A stretch of DNA of 64,000 nt, from positions 30,254 through 94,253 of the forward strand of contig JBNJDJ010000002.1 of NCBI GenBank assembly GCA_051744845.1, given 5' to 3'. The notes under the pieces were generated by a model. The model did no database searches, was not told the origin of the DNA, and was given only the letters and a program-made list of their open reading frames with translations. This stretch comes from JBNJDJ01 sp051744845. Its GTDB lineage: Bacteria; Bacillota; Clostridia; Peptostreptococcales; Acidaminobacteraceae. Of the stretch, positions 37,270-46,545 are shown piece by piece. Within the stretch, counting starts at the first letter, position 1; every line of letters starts with the position of its first letter. Made by a program: the position numbers and the translations under genes.

Positions 37270-38211
37270 TTAATCCTCCTTGTCTATTTTTTTAGAAATC
37301 TTCTCTATTTTTTTTAATCTATAATTCATACTAGATTTTGATATATCAGTATCATATAACTGACTTAATTCTTTTAGACTTGCTTCTTTATTTTCAATTC
37401 TTAATTTTGCAATTTTTTGAAGTTCTTTCGATAAAAAATCTAAACCTTTTTTCTTTCGTATATTTTCAATTGCATTAATATGTCTTATAGAAGCATCAAT
37501 TGTTTTATTAAGATTTGCAGTTTCACAATTAACCCTTCTATTAACATCGTTACGCACTTCCTTTAAAGTTCTTACGTTTTCATATTCTAAAAGTGCATTG
37601 TGTGCTCCTATTATACTCAAAAATTTAACAATACTTTCACTTTCTTTTATATAAACAACATAATTATTTTTTCTTTTAATTAAATTACTATTTAATTCAA
37701 AATCCATAAGTAAATCATTAATACTTTCTGCAAAAACACGGCTGTGAACATTTAATTCTAAATGATAAGAACTTTTAGGGTCATTTATTGACCCTCCTCC
37801 TAAGAATATACCACGTAAATAGGCTTTTTTCAATTCTTTAGTAGCAATCATTTTTTTATCTATTTTATTAACTATCTGATAAAAGCCATTTGATTTAGTT
37901 AAAATAGATAATTTTAATAATATATCATTTGAATCATTTATTTTTATTACATAAGAATTTTTTCTGTGTTTTCTAAAATTACTTTTAGTTTCAATTTCAG
38001 TATTAATGTTAAAAATTTTTTTGAATAGAATGAAAACTAATCTAGCAACAGCAGCATTTTCTGATTTTATCGTTAAATTAGTTTTATTCATACCGACAAT
38101 ATGTATTTGACCATTAGTTCTAATAATACTAGATAATTGAGACTTTTGGCTTTTTAAACTTTCTGATTTTATTCTACATAAATTATTTTTAACTTTTGAT
38201 GCAAAAGACAT
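37270..38211 (-). CDS. whiA: Sporulation/cell-division regulator WhiA
   Basis: A 313-residue protein with the homing-endonuclease-like LAGLIDADG-type fold (KKAYLRGIFLGGGSINDPK near residue 128, HLELNVHSR) and the C-terminal helix-turn-helix (SLKELSQLYDTDISKSSMNYRLKKIEK). WhiA influences cell division and, in some species, sporulation. It starts the whiA-ptsH-HD-GYP-SBP-dnaE-pfkA-pyk run, and in many Bacillota it directly follows yvcK, whereas here five genes intervene. Confidence 0.94.
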   Translation of the reverse strand: MSFASKVKNNLCRIKSESLKSQKSQLSSIIRTNGQIHIVGMNKTNLTIKSENAAVARLVFILFKKIFNINTEIETKSNFRKHRKNSYVIKINDSNDILLKLSILTKSNGFYQIVNKIDKKMIATKELKKAYLRGIFLGGGSINDPKSSYHLELNVHSRVFAESINDLLMDFELNSNLIKRKNNYVVYIKESESIVKFLSIIGAHNALLEYENVRTLKEVRNDVNRRVNCETANLNKTIDASIRHINAIENIRKKKGLDFLSKELQKIAKLRIENKEASLKELSQLYDTDISKSSMNYRLKKIEKISKKIDKED

Positions 38212-38247
38212 ATATTCTCCTCTTTAATTAATTACACCTATATAGAC

Positions 38248-38276
38248 ATTATACCAAAAAATAAAGGAATTTCTAA
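38248..38276 (-). promoter_or_regulatory. Putative whiA promoter inside the tnaA terminator
   Basis: On the minus strand TTAGAA (38271-38276) and TATAAT (38248-38253) are 17 bases apart. The -35 box lies in an arm of the tnaA terminator hairpin. Confidence 0.5.
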
Positions 38277-38295
38277 ATTTAATTAGAAATTCCTT
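38256..38295 (-). terminator. tnaA terminator
   Basis: A 13-bp perfect stem (AAGGAATTTCTAA/TTAGAAATTCCTT, 38264-38295) is followed on the minus strand by a T-rich run ending in TTTTTT. Confidence 0.8.
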
Positions 38296-38301
38296 GAAAT
38301 T

Positions 38302-39684
38302 TTATTTTTTAGGTTGTAATTTAGCAGTAAAATGTCTTAATACTTCAGGTTCATAGTCAAATTCAAAACCATTTAAATCTTTTGACCTTTTTGAAACTTC
38401 AATAACAACATCTGCAATATAATCCATATGATTATCAGTATAAACTCTTCTTGGAATAGTTAATCTCATAAATTCAAAAGGCGACTCTAAATTTTCACCA
38501 GTATCTGGATCTCTTCCTAATAAGAAAGACCCAATTTCAACTGCTCTTACTCCACCTTCTAAATAAACTTCATTACAAACCGCTTGTGCAGGAAATTCAT
38601 GAAATGGAATTTGCGGACATAATTTTTTACAATCTACAAATACTGCATGCCCTCCTACTGGATATTGAATTGGTACTCCTGCTTCTCTTAATCTATGACC
38701 TAAATACTTAACTTGATTAATTCTATATTCTAAATATCTTATATCTAAAGCTTCTTGAAGACCAGTTGCTAAAGCTTCTAAATCTCGTCCAGATAAACCT
38801 CCATATGTTGGAAAACCTTCTAATGGTACAATAGTTGATCTACAAGCTGTATAAAGCTCTTCATCATCTTTTATACCTATTATTCCTCCCATATTAACAA
38901 GTCCATCTTTTTTAGCACTCATCATAAATCCATCAGCATTTTCAAACATTTCTTTTGCAATTTCTTTAATAGATTTATCTTTATATCCTTCTTCTCTCAT
39001 TTTAATAAAATAAGCATTTTCAGCATATCTTGCTGCATCTAAGAAAACTTTGATATTGTATTTTTCTCCAATTTTTTTAACAGCTTTTATATTTTCCATA
39101 CTTACTGGTTGACCACCTGCTGAATTACATGTAACTGTATTAATAATACATGCAATATTTTCAGGACCTTTTTCTAAAATAGTATCTTCTAACTTTTTCA
39201 AATTGAAATTTCCTTTAAAAGGATGATATTTTTCAACCTCAAAGGCTCTTTCATCAATAACATTTATAGCTCTAGCACCTGATATTTCAACATGTGCCTT
39301 AGTTGTATCAAAATGCATATTACTTATTACACTCATACCTTCTTTTTTTACTAAATTAGGTAAAACAACTTGTTCTGCTCCACGTCCTTGATGTGTAGGT
39401 ATTACGAAATCGTATCCAGTAATATCTTGAACAACTTTTTCTAATCGGTAAAAAGATTTTGATCCAGCATAAGACTCATCTCCTAGCATAAGATCAGACC
39501 ATTGATTATCACTCATAGCACCTGTCCCACTATCAGTTAACAAATCAATATAAACATCTTTTGCAGCTAAAGAAAATGGATTATAACCAGCTTCCTTTAA
39601 CCTTTTTACCCTTTCTTCTTCATCAATAAGATTAATTTGTTCAACCATTTTAATCTTAAAAGGTTCTGCTTTTCTTTTTGTCAT
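38302..39684 (-). CDS. tnaA: Tryptophanase (L-tryptophan indole-lyase)
   Basis: A 460-residue PLP beta-eliminating lyase with LLTDSGTGAMSDNQW, GDESYAGS, PTHQGRGAEQ, the Schiff-base lysine in SAKKDGLVNMGG and the C-terminal HFTAKL. It is called tryptophanase, not tyrosine phenol-lyase, because the specificity region reads RAVEIGSFLLGRDP as in Escherichia coli TnaA; tyrosine phenol-lyases have an arginine there (MERG). It makes indole, pyruvate and ammonia from tryptophan. A promoter with a CcpA-type site lies upstream. It follows an amino-acid ABC transporter, which could supply its substrate. Confidence 0.9.
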   Translation of the reverse strand: MTKRKAEPFKIKMVEQINLIDEEERVKRLKEAGYNPFSLAAKDVYIDLLTDSGTGAMSDNQWSDLMLGDESYAGSKSFYRLEKVVQDITGYDFVIPTHQGRGAEQVVLPNLVKKEGMSVISNMHFDTTKAHVEISGARAINVIDERAFEVEKYHPFKGNFNLKKLEDTILEKGPENIACIINTVTCNSAGGQPVSMENIKAVKKIGEKYNIKVFLDAARYAENAYFIKMREEGYKDKSIKEIAKEMFENADGFMMSAKKDGLVNMGGIIGIKDDEELYTACRSTIVPLEGFPTYGGLSGRDLEALATGLQEALDIRYLEYRINQVKYLGHRLREAGVPIQYPVGGHAVFVDCKKLCPQIPFHEFPAQAVCNEVYLEGGVRAVEIGSFLLGRDPDTGENLESPFEFMRLTIPRRVYTDNHMDYIADVVIEVSKRSKDLNGFEFDYEPEVLRHFTAKLQPKK

Positions 39685-39779
39685 TTCTTCCTCCTTTAAT
39701 TAACTAATTACCAAAGGTGGATTTTTTTAAATTTCTTTGCAAATCCAAATGTCAATACTTCTAAGAATATCTATTTATT

Positions 39780-39808
39780 ATTATACTAGAAACGTTTTCA
39801 TTATTCAA
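39780..39808 (-). promoter_or_regulatory. tnaA promoter with embedded cre-like site
   Basis: On the minus strand TTGAAT (39803-39808) and TATAAT (39780-39785) are 17 bases apart. The spacer contains TGAAAACGTTTCTA (39787-39800), matching 12 of 14 positions of the CcpA consensus TGWAANCGNTNWCA. This places catabolite repression directly on the polymerase site. Confidence 0.6.
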
Positions 39809-39829
39809 TTAAAACCTTTAAATATTAAA

Positions 39830-40561
39830 TTAAAGGTTTTTAGTCCAACTAAATACACGAGATAAAAAGTCTTTTAAATCTTTCGTTTTAGGGTTATCTA
39901 TAATATCTACGTTACCGTGTTCTTTAATTTGACCTTCATCTACAAATATAATATAATCAGCTACTTCTTTAACAAAACCTATTTCATGAGTCACTATTAT
40001 AAAATCTTTTTTTTCTTTTTTTAACTCTAAAATAGCTTGTAATACATCATAAGTCAATACTGGATCTAAAGAACTAGTAGGTTCATCAAAAAGTAAAACC
40101 TCTGGATTAATTGCTAAAGCTCTAACTAATGCTACTCTTTGAGATTGTCCTCCACTTAATTGACTAGGCTTCTTTTTACTATGGGTCTTAAGACCAAATT
40201 TATCTAATAACTTTTTAGCAATTTTTTTAGCTTCCTTTTTACTATATTTATGAACTTTAGTTAAAATTATAGTTATATTTTCTAATACATTTAAATGCAA
40301 AAATAAATTGTGACTTTGAAAAACAAAACCACATTTCTTATGAAGTAATTCTTCATTATCTTTTACATTTATATCATTAATTGAAATATCACCACTAGTT
40401 ATTGATTCAAACCCAGCAATCATTCTTAAAAGCGTAGATTTTCCACCACCACTAGGTCCTATAACTCCTATTATATGATGGTCTTTTATTTTTATTGTTA
40501 TATCATCTAATACCTTTTTATCTCCAAATTTTTTCATTACATTTTCAATATCTAAAATCAT
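39830..40561 (-). CDS. Polar amino acid ABC transporter ATPase (GlnQ/HisP type)
   Basis: A 243-residue ATPase with Walker A GPSGGGKSTLLR, signature LSGGQSQRVALVRALA, Walker B LLFDEPTSSLDP and switch THEIGFVKEVADYI, all typical of the amino-acid uptake subgroup. It overlaps the permease gene by 4 bases. The transporter lies just upstream of tnaA in transcription order, so tryptophan or another aromatic amino acid is a reasonable but unproven substrate. Confidence 0.88.
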   Translation of the reverse strand: MILDIENVMKKFGDKKVLDDITIKIKDHHIIGVIGPSGGGKSTLLRMIAGFESITSGDISINDINVKDNEELLHKKCGFVFQSHNLFLHLNVLENITIILTKVHKYSKKEAKKIAKKLLDKFGLKTHSKKKPSQLSGGQSQRVALVRALAINPEVLLFDEPTSSLDPVLTYDVLQAILELKKEKKDFIIVTHEIGFVKEVADYIIFVDEGQIKEHGNVDIIDNPKTKDLKDFLSRVFSWTKNL

Positions 40562-41304
40562 TGTGTCACCTTCAATCTTCTTTCCATTTTTTTAATTGCT
40601 AAAGATATTGGTATAGTTATAATCAAATATCCTATTGCTAAAACAATATATCCTTCTATAGTATCAAAAGTATTTGAATTAACTCCCATCATTGTATTAA
40701 AAAATTCATTTACCGCCATATAAGAAAGTAAAGCTGTACTTTTAACTAATAAAGCAAGTTGTCCAGTTAAAGGAGGTAAAATTGTTTTAATAATTTGTGG
40801 TAATATAATAAATCTATATGTCTGATATTCGCTAAAACCAAAAACTTTAGCTGCTTTCCACTGACTATCAGGTATACTTTCTATACCTGAACGATATATT
40901 TCAGATATATATGCAGAATTATAAGAAGTCAAAATAATAATAGCAGCAATAAATTTATCATTTATATTGAAAGCTCTTCCTACTATATAATATAAAATTA
41001 CTACTAAAACTAAAAGTGGGGTTCCAAACATTACTTCTGTAAAAACTTTTCCTATATAATTTAAAAAAAGTATTCTACTTTGTTTCATAAAATATAATAC
41101 TAATCCAATTATCAAACTAAAAGCTAAGGAAACTATTGTTAATAGTAAAGTTTGACCCCAACCTTTTATAATTATAGGAAAATATACATTAATAAAATCC
41201 CAATTATAAGTATAATCACTAAATCGATAATTAATAAATAATAAAAATACAACATAAAATATTATAGTTAAAATTATATTTAATTTTTTATTTTCTTGTA
41301 ACAT
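40558..41304 (-). CDS. Amino acid ABC transporter permease
   Basis: A 248-residue permease with about five hydrophobic segments, the IKGWGQTLLLTIVSLAFSL start typical of the HisM/GlnP family and an EAA-like loop GIESIPDSQWKAAKVFGFS, followed by ILPQIIKTILPPLTGQ. The ATG at 41304 follows AAGGAGAAGAT; the frame's earlier codons have no ribosome site. A hairpin separates it from the binding-protein gene. Confidence 0.87.
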   Translation of the reverse strand: MLQENKKLNIILTIIFYVVFLLFINYRFSDYTYNWDFINVYFPIIIKGWGQTLLLTIVSLAFSLIIGLVLYFMKQSRILFLNYIGKVFTEVMFGTPLLVLVVILYYIVGRAFNINDKFIAAIIILTSYNSAYISEIYRSGIESIPDSQWKAAKVFGFSEYQTYRFIILPQIIKTILPPLTGQLALLVKSTALLSYMAVNEFFNTMMGVNSNTFDTIEGYIVLAIGYLIITIPISLAIKKMERRLKVTQ

Positions 41305-41322
41305 ATCTTCTCCTTTTATTTT

Positions 41323-41349
41323 AAAAGCTCTTCTTAAAAAAGAAGAGCT
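41323..41349 (-). terminator. Intercistronic hairpin between binding protein and permease
   Basis: A 10-bp perfect stem (AGCTCTTCTT/AAGAAGAGCT, 41326-41349) lies between the two genes, followed on the minus strand by a weak T-run (TTTT then AAAATAAAA). It likely stops or stabilises part of the transcript so that more binding protein than permease is made. Confidence 0.6.
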
Positions 41350-41362
41350 CATTTAACTTTAT

Positions 41363-42163
41363 TTAAAAGAAAAAATCAATATCATATTTTTCAAATTCTT
41401 TTATTTTTTCTTTTAGATATTTTTTTCGTAATCTATCATAAGTTCCATCATTTTTAGCTTTTTCAATATATTCATTTACCTTCTTCTTAAATTCTGGTTG
41501 ATCCTTTTTCATAGCAATTCCCCAACCTTTTGTATTTGGTAAAGGTTCTAAAATTGTTCTTGTAGTATCAGGGTGATTTTTATGATGACGTATTATTGAA
41601 AGTGGATCATATATAAATACATCTCCTTTTCCTTGAGAAACTTCTAAAACTGCAGTCGACTCTTCATTAACATTTTTTATATTTGCTTTTGGAGCATTTT
41701 CTTTCGCCCATAAAGCACCAATTGTTCCAGTTTTGGAAACAATAGTAACATCTGAATCATTTAAATCTTCATGTGACTTAACTTTAGAATCTTCATGAAC
41801 TAACATCATAAGTTGACTATTTGTATATGGATCTGAAAAATCAACTTTTTTTGCTCTTGCAGGTGTAATTGTCATTGATGATATAATAATATCAATTTCT
41901 CCACTCATTAAAGATGGTATCAAACTTGGGTATGGTGTATCAACTATTTTAACATCTTTTCCTAAATACTCGCCAAGACCTTTGGCTAATTCAACACTTA
42001 CACCTTCAGGATTATCTTCTTCATCTTTACCTTCAAATGGCGGATATTTAAGTTCCATACCTACTCTTAAAGTATCTTTATCCATAAGTGAAGTTTCACT
42101 TTGAGTACAAGCAGTAACTAATAACATCATAACTAATACAATAACTAATATTTTTTTATTCAT
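41363..42163 (-). CDS. Amino acid ABC transporter substrate-binding lipoprotein
   Basis: A 266-residue lipoprotein with lipobox LVTAC (Cys19). Its body follows the bacterial polar-amino-acid binding pattern: DTLRVGMELKYPPFEGKD, VSVELAKGLGEYLGK, DIIISSMTITPARAKKVDFS and GWGIAMKKDQPEFKKKVNEY. It is the first gene of a three-gene uptake operon upstream of tnaA. The ligand cannot be read from sequence. The 204-base gap before it has no clear promoter by eye. Confidence 0.85.
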   Translation of the reverse strand: MNKKILVIVLVMMLLVTACTQSETSLMDKDTLRVGMELKYPPFEGKDEEDNPEGVSVELAKGLGEYLGKDVKIVDTPYPSLIPSLMSGEIDIIISSMTITPARAKKVDFSDPYTNSQLMMLVHEDSKVKSHEDLNDSDVTIVSKTGTIGALWAKENAPKANIKNVNEESTAVLEVSQGKGDVFIYDPLSIIRHHKNHPDTTRTILEPLPNTKGWGIAMKKDQPEFKKKVNEYIEKAKNDGTYDRLRKKYLKEKIKEFEKYDIDFFF

Positions 42164-42367
42164 AATTCTCCTTTATTCGACTTTTTGTTTTATATTTCGA
42201 CCTTGTTTTTTACTACCCAATCATTTTTCTTACAAACTTTTAATCTTAAAAAATATAGCCTGGTAAAATAACTAATTAATTATAATTTAAACTTTTTAAG
42301 GATATTTTTAATATTTTCCACTTCATTTTTAAAGTCTTTTGATAAATTATAGTAATAAATTTAATGT

Positions 42368-43351
42368 TTACTTATATAACTTTGTATCAACTAAATCAAT
42401 TAACTTTTTAGCAATTTTTAATGAATCATGACGTACATATCCTTTTACTATTTCTACAAAATTATCAGTTATTAAATTTATATTTCTATTTTTAAAAAAA
42501 TCAATATCATTTTCATTTGGTAATACAAATTCTGAATTATCTTCGTGATATTTTCTTTTTACATCATCCGATATATATCCATTATTAACTAAAACTGTAT
42601 CAAAAAAATCAAATCCTAAATGTCTAATAATAGCCTGATAATGGTCTTTAACACTAAATTTATCCGTTTCTCCATGTTGAGTCATTAAATTTGTAACTAA
42701 TATTTTTTTGGCTCTAGAAATTTTTAAAGAGTCTTTAACTTCTTTTATTATTAAACTAGGCATAATACTTGTAAATAAACTCCCAGGCCCAATAATTATA
42801 ATATCTGCTTTTTTTATAGATTTTGAAACTTCATCGATGCAACTTACATTTGATTTATTATAACTGATATTTTTTATTCTTGAATTCATCTCAATAACTT
42901 TTTTAGGAATATTTGATTCACCTTTTATCTTTTTACCATTTTCCAATTCAGCTACTAAATGAACATCTTCATTAGATACTGGTAAAACTTTTCCTGTTAC
43001 AGATAATATATCACTAATTTTTTTTACAGCTGATTGAAAATCACCGCTTATTCCATTCATTGCAGCAATAAATAAATTACCAAAAGATTGGCCTTTGAGT
43101 CTACCTTCATCAAATCTATATTTTAAAAGTTTTTCCATAGTAGGTTCTGTATTTGATAATGCTAAAATGCATGCTCTTATATCTCCAGGTGGTAACATAC
43201 CTAAGTCTTCTCTTAAAACTCCAGAGCCTCCACCATCATCTGCAACAGTAACTATAGCAGTAATATTCTTAAATTTATATTTAAATCCTTGTAATAAAAC
43301 TGATAAACCTGTTCCTCCACCAATTACAACTACATTTAAATTACTTTTCAT
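42368..43351 (-). CDS. yvcK: YvcK-type gluconeogenesis factor
   Basis: A 327-residue protein of the CofD/YvcK fold with VVIGGGTGLSVLLQGFK at the N-terminus, TVADDGGGSGVLREDLGMLPPGDIRAC near residue 36 and IIIGPGSLFTSIMPSL. YvcK binds UDP-GlcNAc and affects cell wall metabolism under gluconeogenic growth. It follows rapZ with 8 bases between, the standard order. Confidence 0.95.
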   Translation of the reverse strand: MKSNLNVVVIGGGTGLSVLLQGFKYKFKNITAIVTVADDGGGSGVLREDLGMLPPGDIRACILALSNTEPTMEKLLKYRFDEGRLKGQSFGNLFIAAMNGISGDFQSAVKKISDILSVTGKVLPVSNEDVHLVAELENGKKIKGESNIPKKVIEMNSRIKNISYNKSNVSCIDEVSKSIKKADIIIIGPGSLFTSIMPSLIIKEVKDSLKISRAKKILVTNLMTQHGETDKFSVKDHYQAIIRHLGFDFFDTVLVNNGYISDDVKRKYHEDNSEFVLPNENDIDFFKNRNINLITDNFVEIVKGYVRHDSLKIAKKLIDLVDTKLYK

Positions 43352-43359
43352 AAAAACCT

Positions 43360-44214
43360 CTACTTCTTAATATCTCTATGAATTTTTTTAATATTTATAT
43401 AATCTTTAGATAGCTCTTCAAATAATTTATTAATATATGTTACTGATCTATGATGTCCTCCAGTACAACCTACTCCAAAAACTAATTGTTTTCTATCATT
43501 TTCTCTACATTTTTCTATACTAAACTTAATAATTTCAATTAATTTTTTATAAAAAACTTTTGATTTTTCAAAACTCATAACATATTCTTGCACTTTTAAA
43601 TCATCACCAGTTTTATGTCTTAAATCTTCAATATAATATGGATTAGGAATAAATCTAACATCAAATAAATAATCAGCATCCAAAGGAATCCCTCGTTTAT
43701 AACCAAAAGATTTTAAGATAATATTAATTTCATTTTTCAAATCATTTGTTTCAAATAATTTATTAATAGATTTTTTTAAATCTGTTAAGTTAAAATTATC
43801 AGTTTTTAATATAAAATCTGCTCTTTTTTTAATCCCTGATAATAATTCAATTTCTTCTTTTATTGCTTTTTCAATCGATCCATTTGGTCTAAGTGGATGA
43901 GTCCGTCTTGTTTCTTTATATCTATTAACCAAAGTTTCAATCTTTGCTTCTAAAAACAAAATTTTATAATCAAAATTTTTATTATCTAATCTTTCTAATG
44001 CATTAGATAAATTATTAAAAAACTGTTTATTTCTAACGTCAGATACTATTGCTACTTTTTGAATGTTTTCAATATTATTATTACATAAGTTAATAAAATC
44101 ACTAATTAAAGACGGAGGTAAATTATCTATACAATAATATCCTATATCTTCAAATACTTTTTTAGCTTGACTTTTACCTGCTCCAGAAAGTCCTGTAATT
44201 ATAACAAATTCCAT
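43360..44214 (-). CDS. rapZ: RNase adapter RapZ / nucleotide-binding protein
   Basis: A 284-residue P-loop protein with ITGLSGAGKSQAKKVFED (Walker A), a RTHPLRPNG segment and the C-terminal VFGVGCTGGHHRSV motif. In Gram-negatives it controls glucosamine-6-phosphate synthase RNA; in Bacillota the role is less clear. It sits in the PHP-rapZ-yvcK series. Confidence 0.94.
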   Translation of the reverse strand: MEFVIITGLSGAGKSQAKKVFEDIGYYCIDNLPPSLISDFINLCNNNIENIQKVAIVSDVRNKQFFNNLSNALERLDNKNFDYKILFLEAKIETLVNRYKETRRTHPLRPNGSIEKAIKEEIELLSGIKKRADFILKTDNFNLTDLKKSINKLFETNDLKNEINIILKSFGYKRGIPLDADYLFDVRFIPNPYYIEDLRHKTGDDLKVQEYVMSFEKSKVFYKKLIEIIKFSIEKCRENDRKQLVFGVGCTGGHHRSVTYINKLFEELSKDYINIKKIHRDIKK

Positions 44215-44215
44215 A

Positions 44216-44950
44216 TTAATCCTCTCTTATATTTATTACTTTTTTAATATCCAATTTAGATTTTTCAACTCTATATAACGGATTATCATACTCACCTATT
44301 TCACTAAAATGATGTGCATCAGATGAAACAACAAAATTTATTGGATAATCTTTTATTTTTTTTAATTGATCAACGTTTAGAAACTTATGCCTTTTATTAA
44401 TTTCTAAAACAGTTTTAGTTTCTAAAGCTGTTTTTGCAATCTTTTCTATATCTACTTGGCCTTTATCACCAGGATGAGTTAAAATATCAATACTATGATT
44501 TTTCATAGCATTAATAAGACTTAAAGTATTATAATCTTTAATTTTTTGTTTAAAATATTCTGATTTTTTACCTAAAAAATTATAAAGATGAATTTTAAAA
44601 TCTCTAAAAAAACGCTTTGGTTTTGATCCAAAATGATATCCAGCTAATAAAATATCAATATTTTCTTTGATTAAATCACTTACATCTAAACTACCGTCAA
44701 CTCCTAAAATGTTTGCTTCTATTCCTAAAAGTATCTCAATATTATCATATTTTTTATTTAATCTATCTACTTCTTTTCTTAAATTCAAAATCTGTTTTTC
44801 TTTTATGCCAAAAAACATATGTCCAGGTCCATGGTCAGTTATTGCAATTATTTCCAAACCACTTTCAATAGCTTTAATAACATTTTCTTCAATAGTGGAT
44901 TTTCCATCGCTTCGAAATGTATGCATGTGAAAATCATATATAACTTTCAT
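44216..44950 (-). CDS. PHP-domain phosphatase
   Basis: A 244-residue PHP-fold protein with DFHMHTFRSDGKST at the N-terminus, ITDHGPGHMF, LTHPGDKGQ and VSSDAHH, the metal-binding His/Asp set. Small PHP proteins of this family are commonly histidinol-phosphatase-like or YcdX-like phosphatases. It lies between murB and rapZ with one-base spacing, a conserved position in Clostridia. The substrate is unknown. Confidence 0.85.
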   Translation of the reverse strand: MKVIYDFHMHTFRSDGKSTIEENVIKAIESGLEIIAITDHGPGHMFFGIKEKQILNLRKEVDRLNKKYDNIEILLGIEANILGVDGSLDVSDLIKENIDILLAGYHFGSKPKRFFRDFKIHLYNFLGKKSEYFKQKIKDYNTLSLINAMKNHSIDILTHPGDKGQVDIEKIAKTALETKTVLEINKRHKFLNVDQLKKIKDYPINFVVSSDAHHFSEIGEYDNPLYRVEKSKLDIKKVINIRED

Positions 44951-45859
44951 TTAATCACGTCCTAATATTCTAACTTCTCTTTCTAAATTAACATCGTATT
45001 TATCTCTTACTATCTTTTTTACCATATTTATCAAAGTTAAAACATCTTTACAAGTTGCATTACCTCGATTTACTACAAATCCACAATGTTTTTGGCTTAC
45101 TTGAGCATCTTTATATCTAAAACCTCTTAGACCACTATCATCTATTAATTTTCCAGCATAATGTCCAGGTGGTCTTTTAAAAGTCGATCCAGCAGATGGC
45201 ATATTTATAGGTTGTTTTAATATTCTTTTCCTATCAAGTTCTTTTATTTTTTTATAAATTTCATTTTTATCTCCAAAGTTCAATTTAAAGCAAACACTTA
45301 AAACAATATAATCTTTTTCTTTTACTATACTTTGTCTATAGCCAAAATTTAAGTCCTTATTATATAATTTTAAAATATTCCCTTTATTATCTAATACATT
45401 AACGTATTTAACAATATCTTTCATTTCACCGCCATAAGCCCCAGCATTCATAAAAATTGCTCCTCCAACAGTTCCAGGAATACCAGAGGCAAATTCAAAG
45501 CCAGTTAAACTTTTTTTAGCAATTTTTTTAGATAATTTTGAAAGTAAAATTCCTGCTTGGGCATAAACTTTATTACCTTCTATTCTATATTGATTAAAAT
45601 CTTTTGACAATTTAATAATTATTCCATCTATTCCTTCATCAGGTATTAAAATATTTGTTCCATTACCTAAAATATAATAATCAATATTATTTTTCTTTAT
45701 TAAATCTATAGATCTAGTTATTTCATTTATTGTTTTTACTTTAATTAATATCTTAGCATCTCCACCAATTTTAAACCAAGTATGATCTTTTAAAGATTCA
45801 TTTTTTAAAACTCTACTTTTATCAATAATTTTTATAAGTTTTTTATAAATTTTTTCCAT
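44951..45859 (-). CDS. murB: UDP-N-acetylenolpyruvoylglucosamine reductase
   Basis: A 302-residue FAD enzyme (type II MurB) with HTWFKIGGDAKILI, GNGTNILIPDEGI, ASGIPGTVGGAIFMNAGAYG, the catalytic serine in MPSAGSTFKRPPGHYAG and VSQKHCGFVVN. It makes UDP-N-acetylmuramate. It overlaps the upstream ABC ATPase gene by 17 bases, so it is translated within that operon. Confidence 0.95.
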   Translation of the reverse strand: MEKIYKKLIKIIDKSRVLKNESLKDHTWFKIGGDAKILIKVKTINEITRSIDLIKKNNIDYYILGNGTNILIPDEGIDGIIIKLSKDFNQYRIEGNKVYAQAGILLSKLSKKIAKKSLTGFEFASGIPGTVGGAIFMNAGAYGGEMKDIVKYVNVLDNKGNILKLYNKDLNFGYRQSIVKEKDYIVLSVCFKLNFGDKNEIYKKIKELDRKRILKQPINMPSAGSTFKRPPGHYAGKLIDDSGLRGFRYKDAQVSQKHCGFVVNRGNATCKDVLTLINMVKKIVRDKYDVNLEREVRILGRD

Positions 45860-46535
45860 TATTCTCCTTTATAAATTCACTTTTAATATCTTTTAATTTT
45901 TCATTTTCAAATCTTTCTTCTTTTTTTATATTTATTTCTATATCATTTAAAATTCTTACAGGACTATCAGAAAATTGAATTACTCTATCAGATATTAATA
46001 AAGCCTCATCTATATTGTGAGTAACATTAATTACTGTTTTTTTATTTTTTTTCCATATTTTTTCAAAATATTTGATTAAATTATTTTTTAATTTATAATC
46101 TAGTCCTTTAAAACCTTCATCCATCAATAAAATATTTGAAGGATAATTAAAAGCTCTTGCTATAGAAACTCTTTGTTTCATTCCACCACTTAATTCTTTA
46201 GGAAATAAATTTCTAGAATCCCAAAGATCAACATTTTTTAAGATACTTTCAATCTTTTTATTATCATCATTAACAAATAAGACATTTCCATATACTGTCT
46301 TCCAAGGTAATAACCTAGGCGTTTGAAAAATATATGAAATCAATCTTTTATCTATTCCTATTATATCACCATTATAATTTTTATCAATTCCACTTAATAT
46401 TTTTAAAAAAGTTGTTTTACCACTTCCTGAAGGCCCAATAATAGTAGTAATCTCATTTTTGTTAATTTTCAAATTAAAATTTTTAAAAATAATTTCATTA
46501 TTATATTTTTTATTTAAATTTTTTATTAAAATCAT
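45843..46535 (-). CDS. ABC transporter ATPase, nitrate/sulfonate/taurine type
   Basis: A 230-residue ATPase with Walker A IGPSGSGKTTFLK, signature ELSGGMKQRVSIARAF, Walker B ILLMDEGFKGLDYKL and switch VTHNIDEALLISD. The DEGF motif in place of DEPF is unusual, but the Asp-Glu pair is kept. It belongs with the permease and binding protein immediately upstream. The 17-base overlap with murB is notable. Confidence 0.85.
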   Translation of the reverse strand: MILIKNLNKKYNNEIIFKNFNLKINKNEITTIIGPSGSGKTTFLKILSGIDKNYNGDIIGIDKRLISYIFQTPRLLPWKTVYGNVLFVNDDNKKIESILKNVDLWDSRNLFPKELSGGMKQRVSIARAFNYPSNILLMDEGFKGLDYKLKNNLIKYFEKIWKKNKKTVINVTHNIDEALLISDRVIQFSDSPVRILNDIEINIKKEERFENEKLKDIKSEFIKENNGKNL

Positions 46536-46545
46536 AATTTTTCCT

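Noticed and set aside
38302..39684. Tyrosine phenol-lyase
   Set aside because: The specificity segment reads RAVEIGSFLLGRDP as in tryptophanase, lacking the arginine found in tyrosine phenol-lyases.
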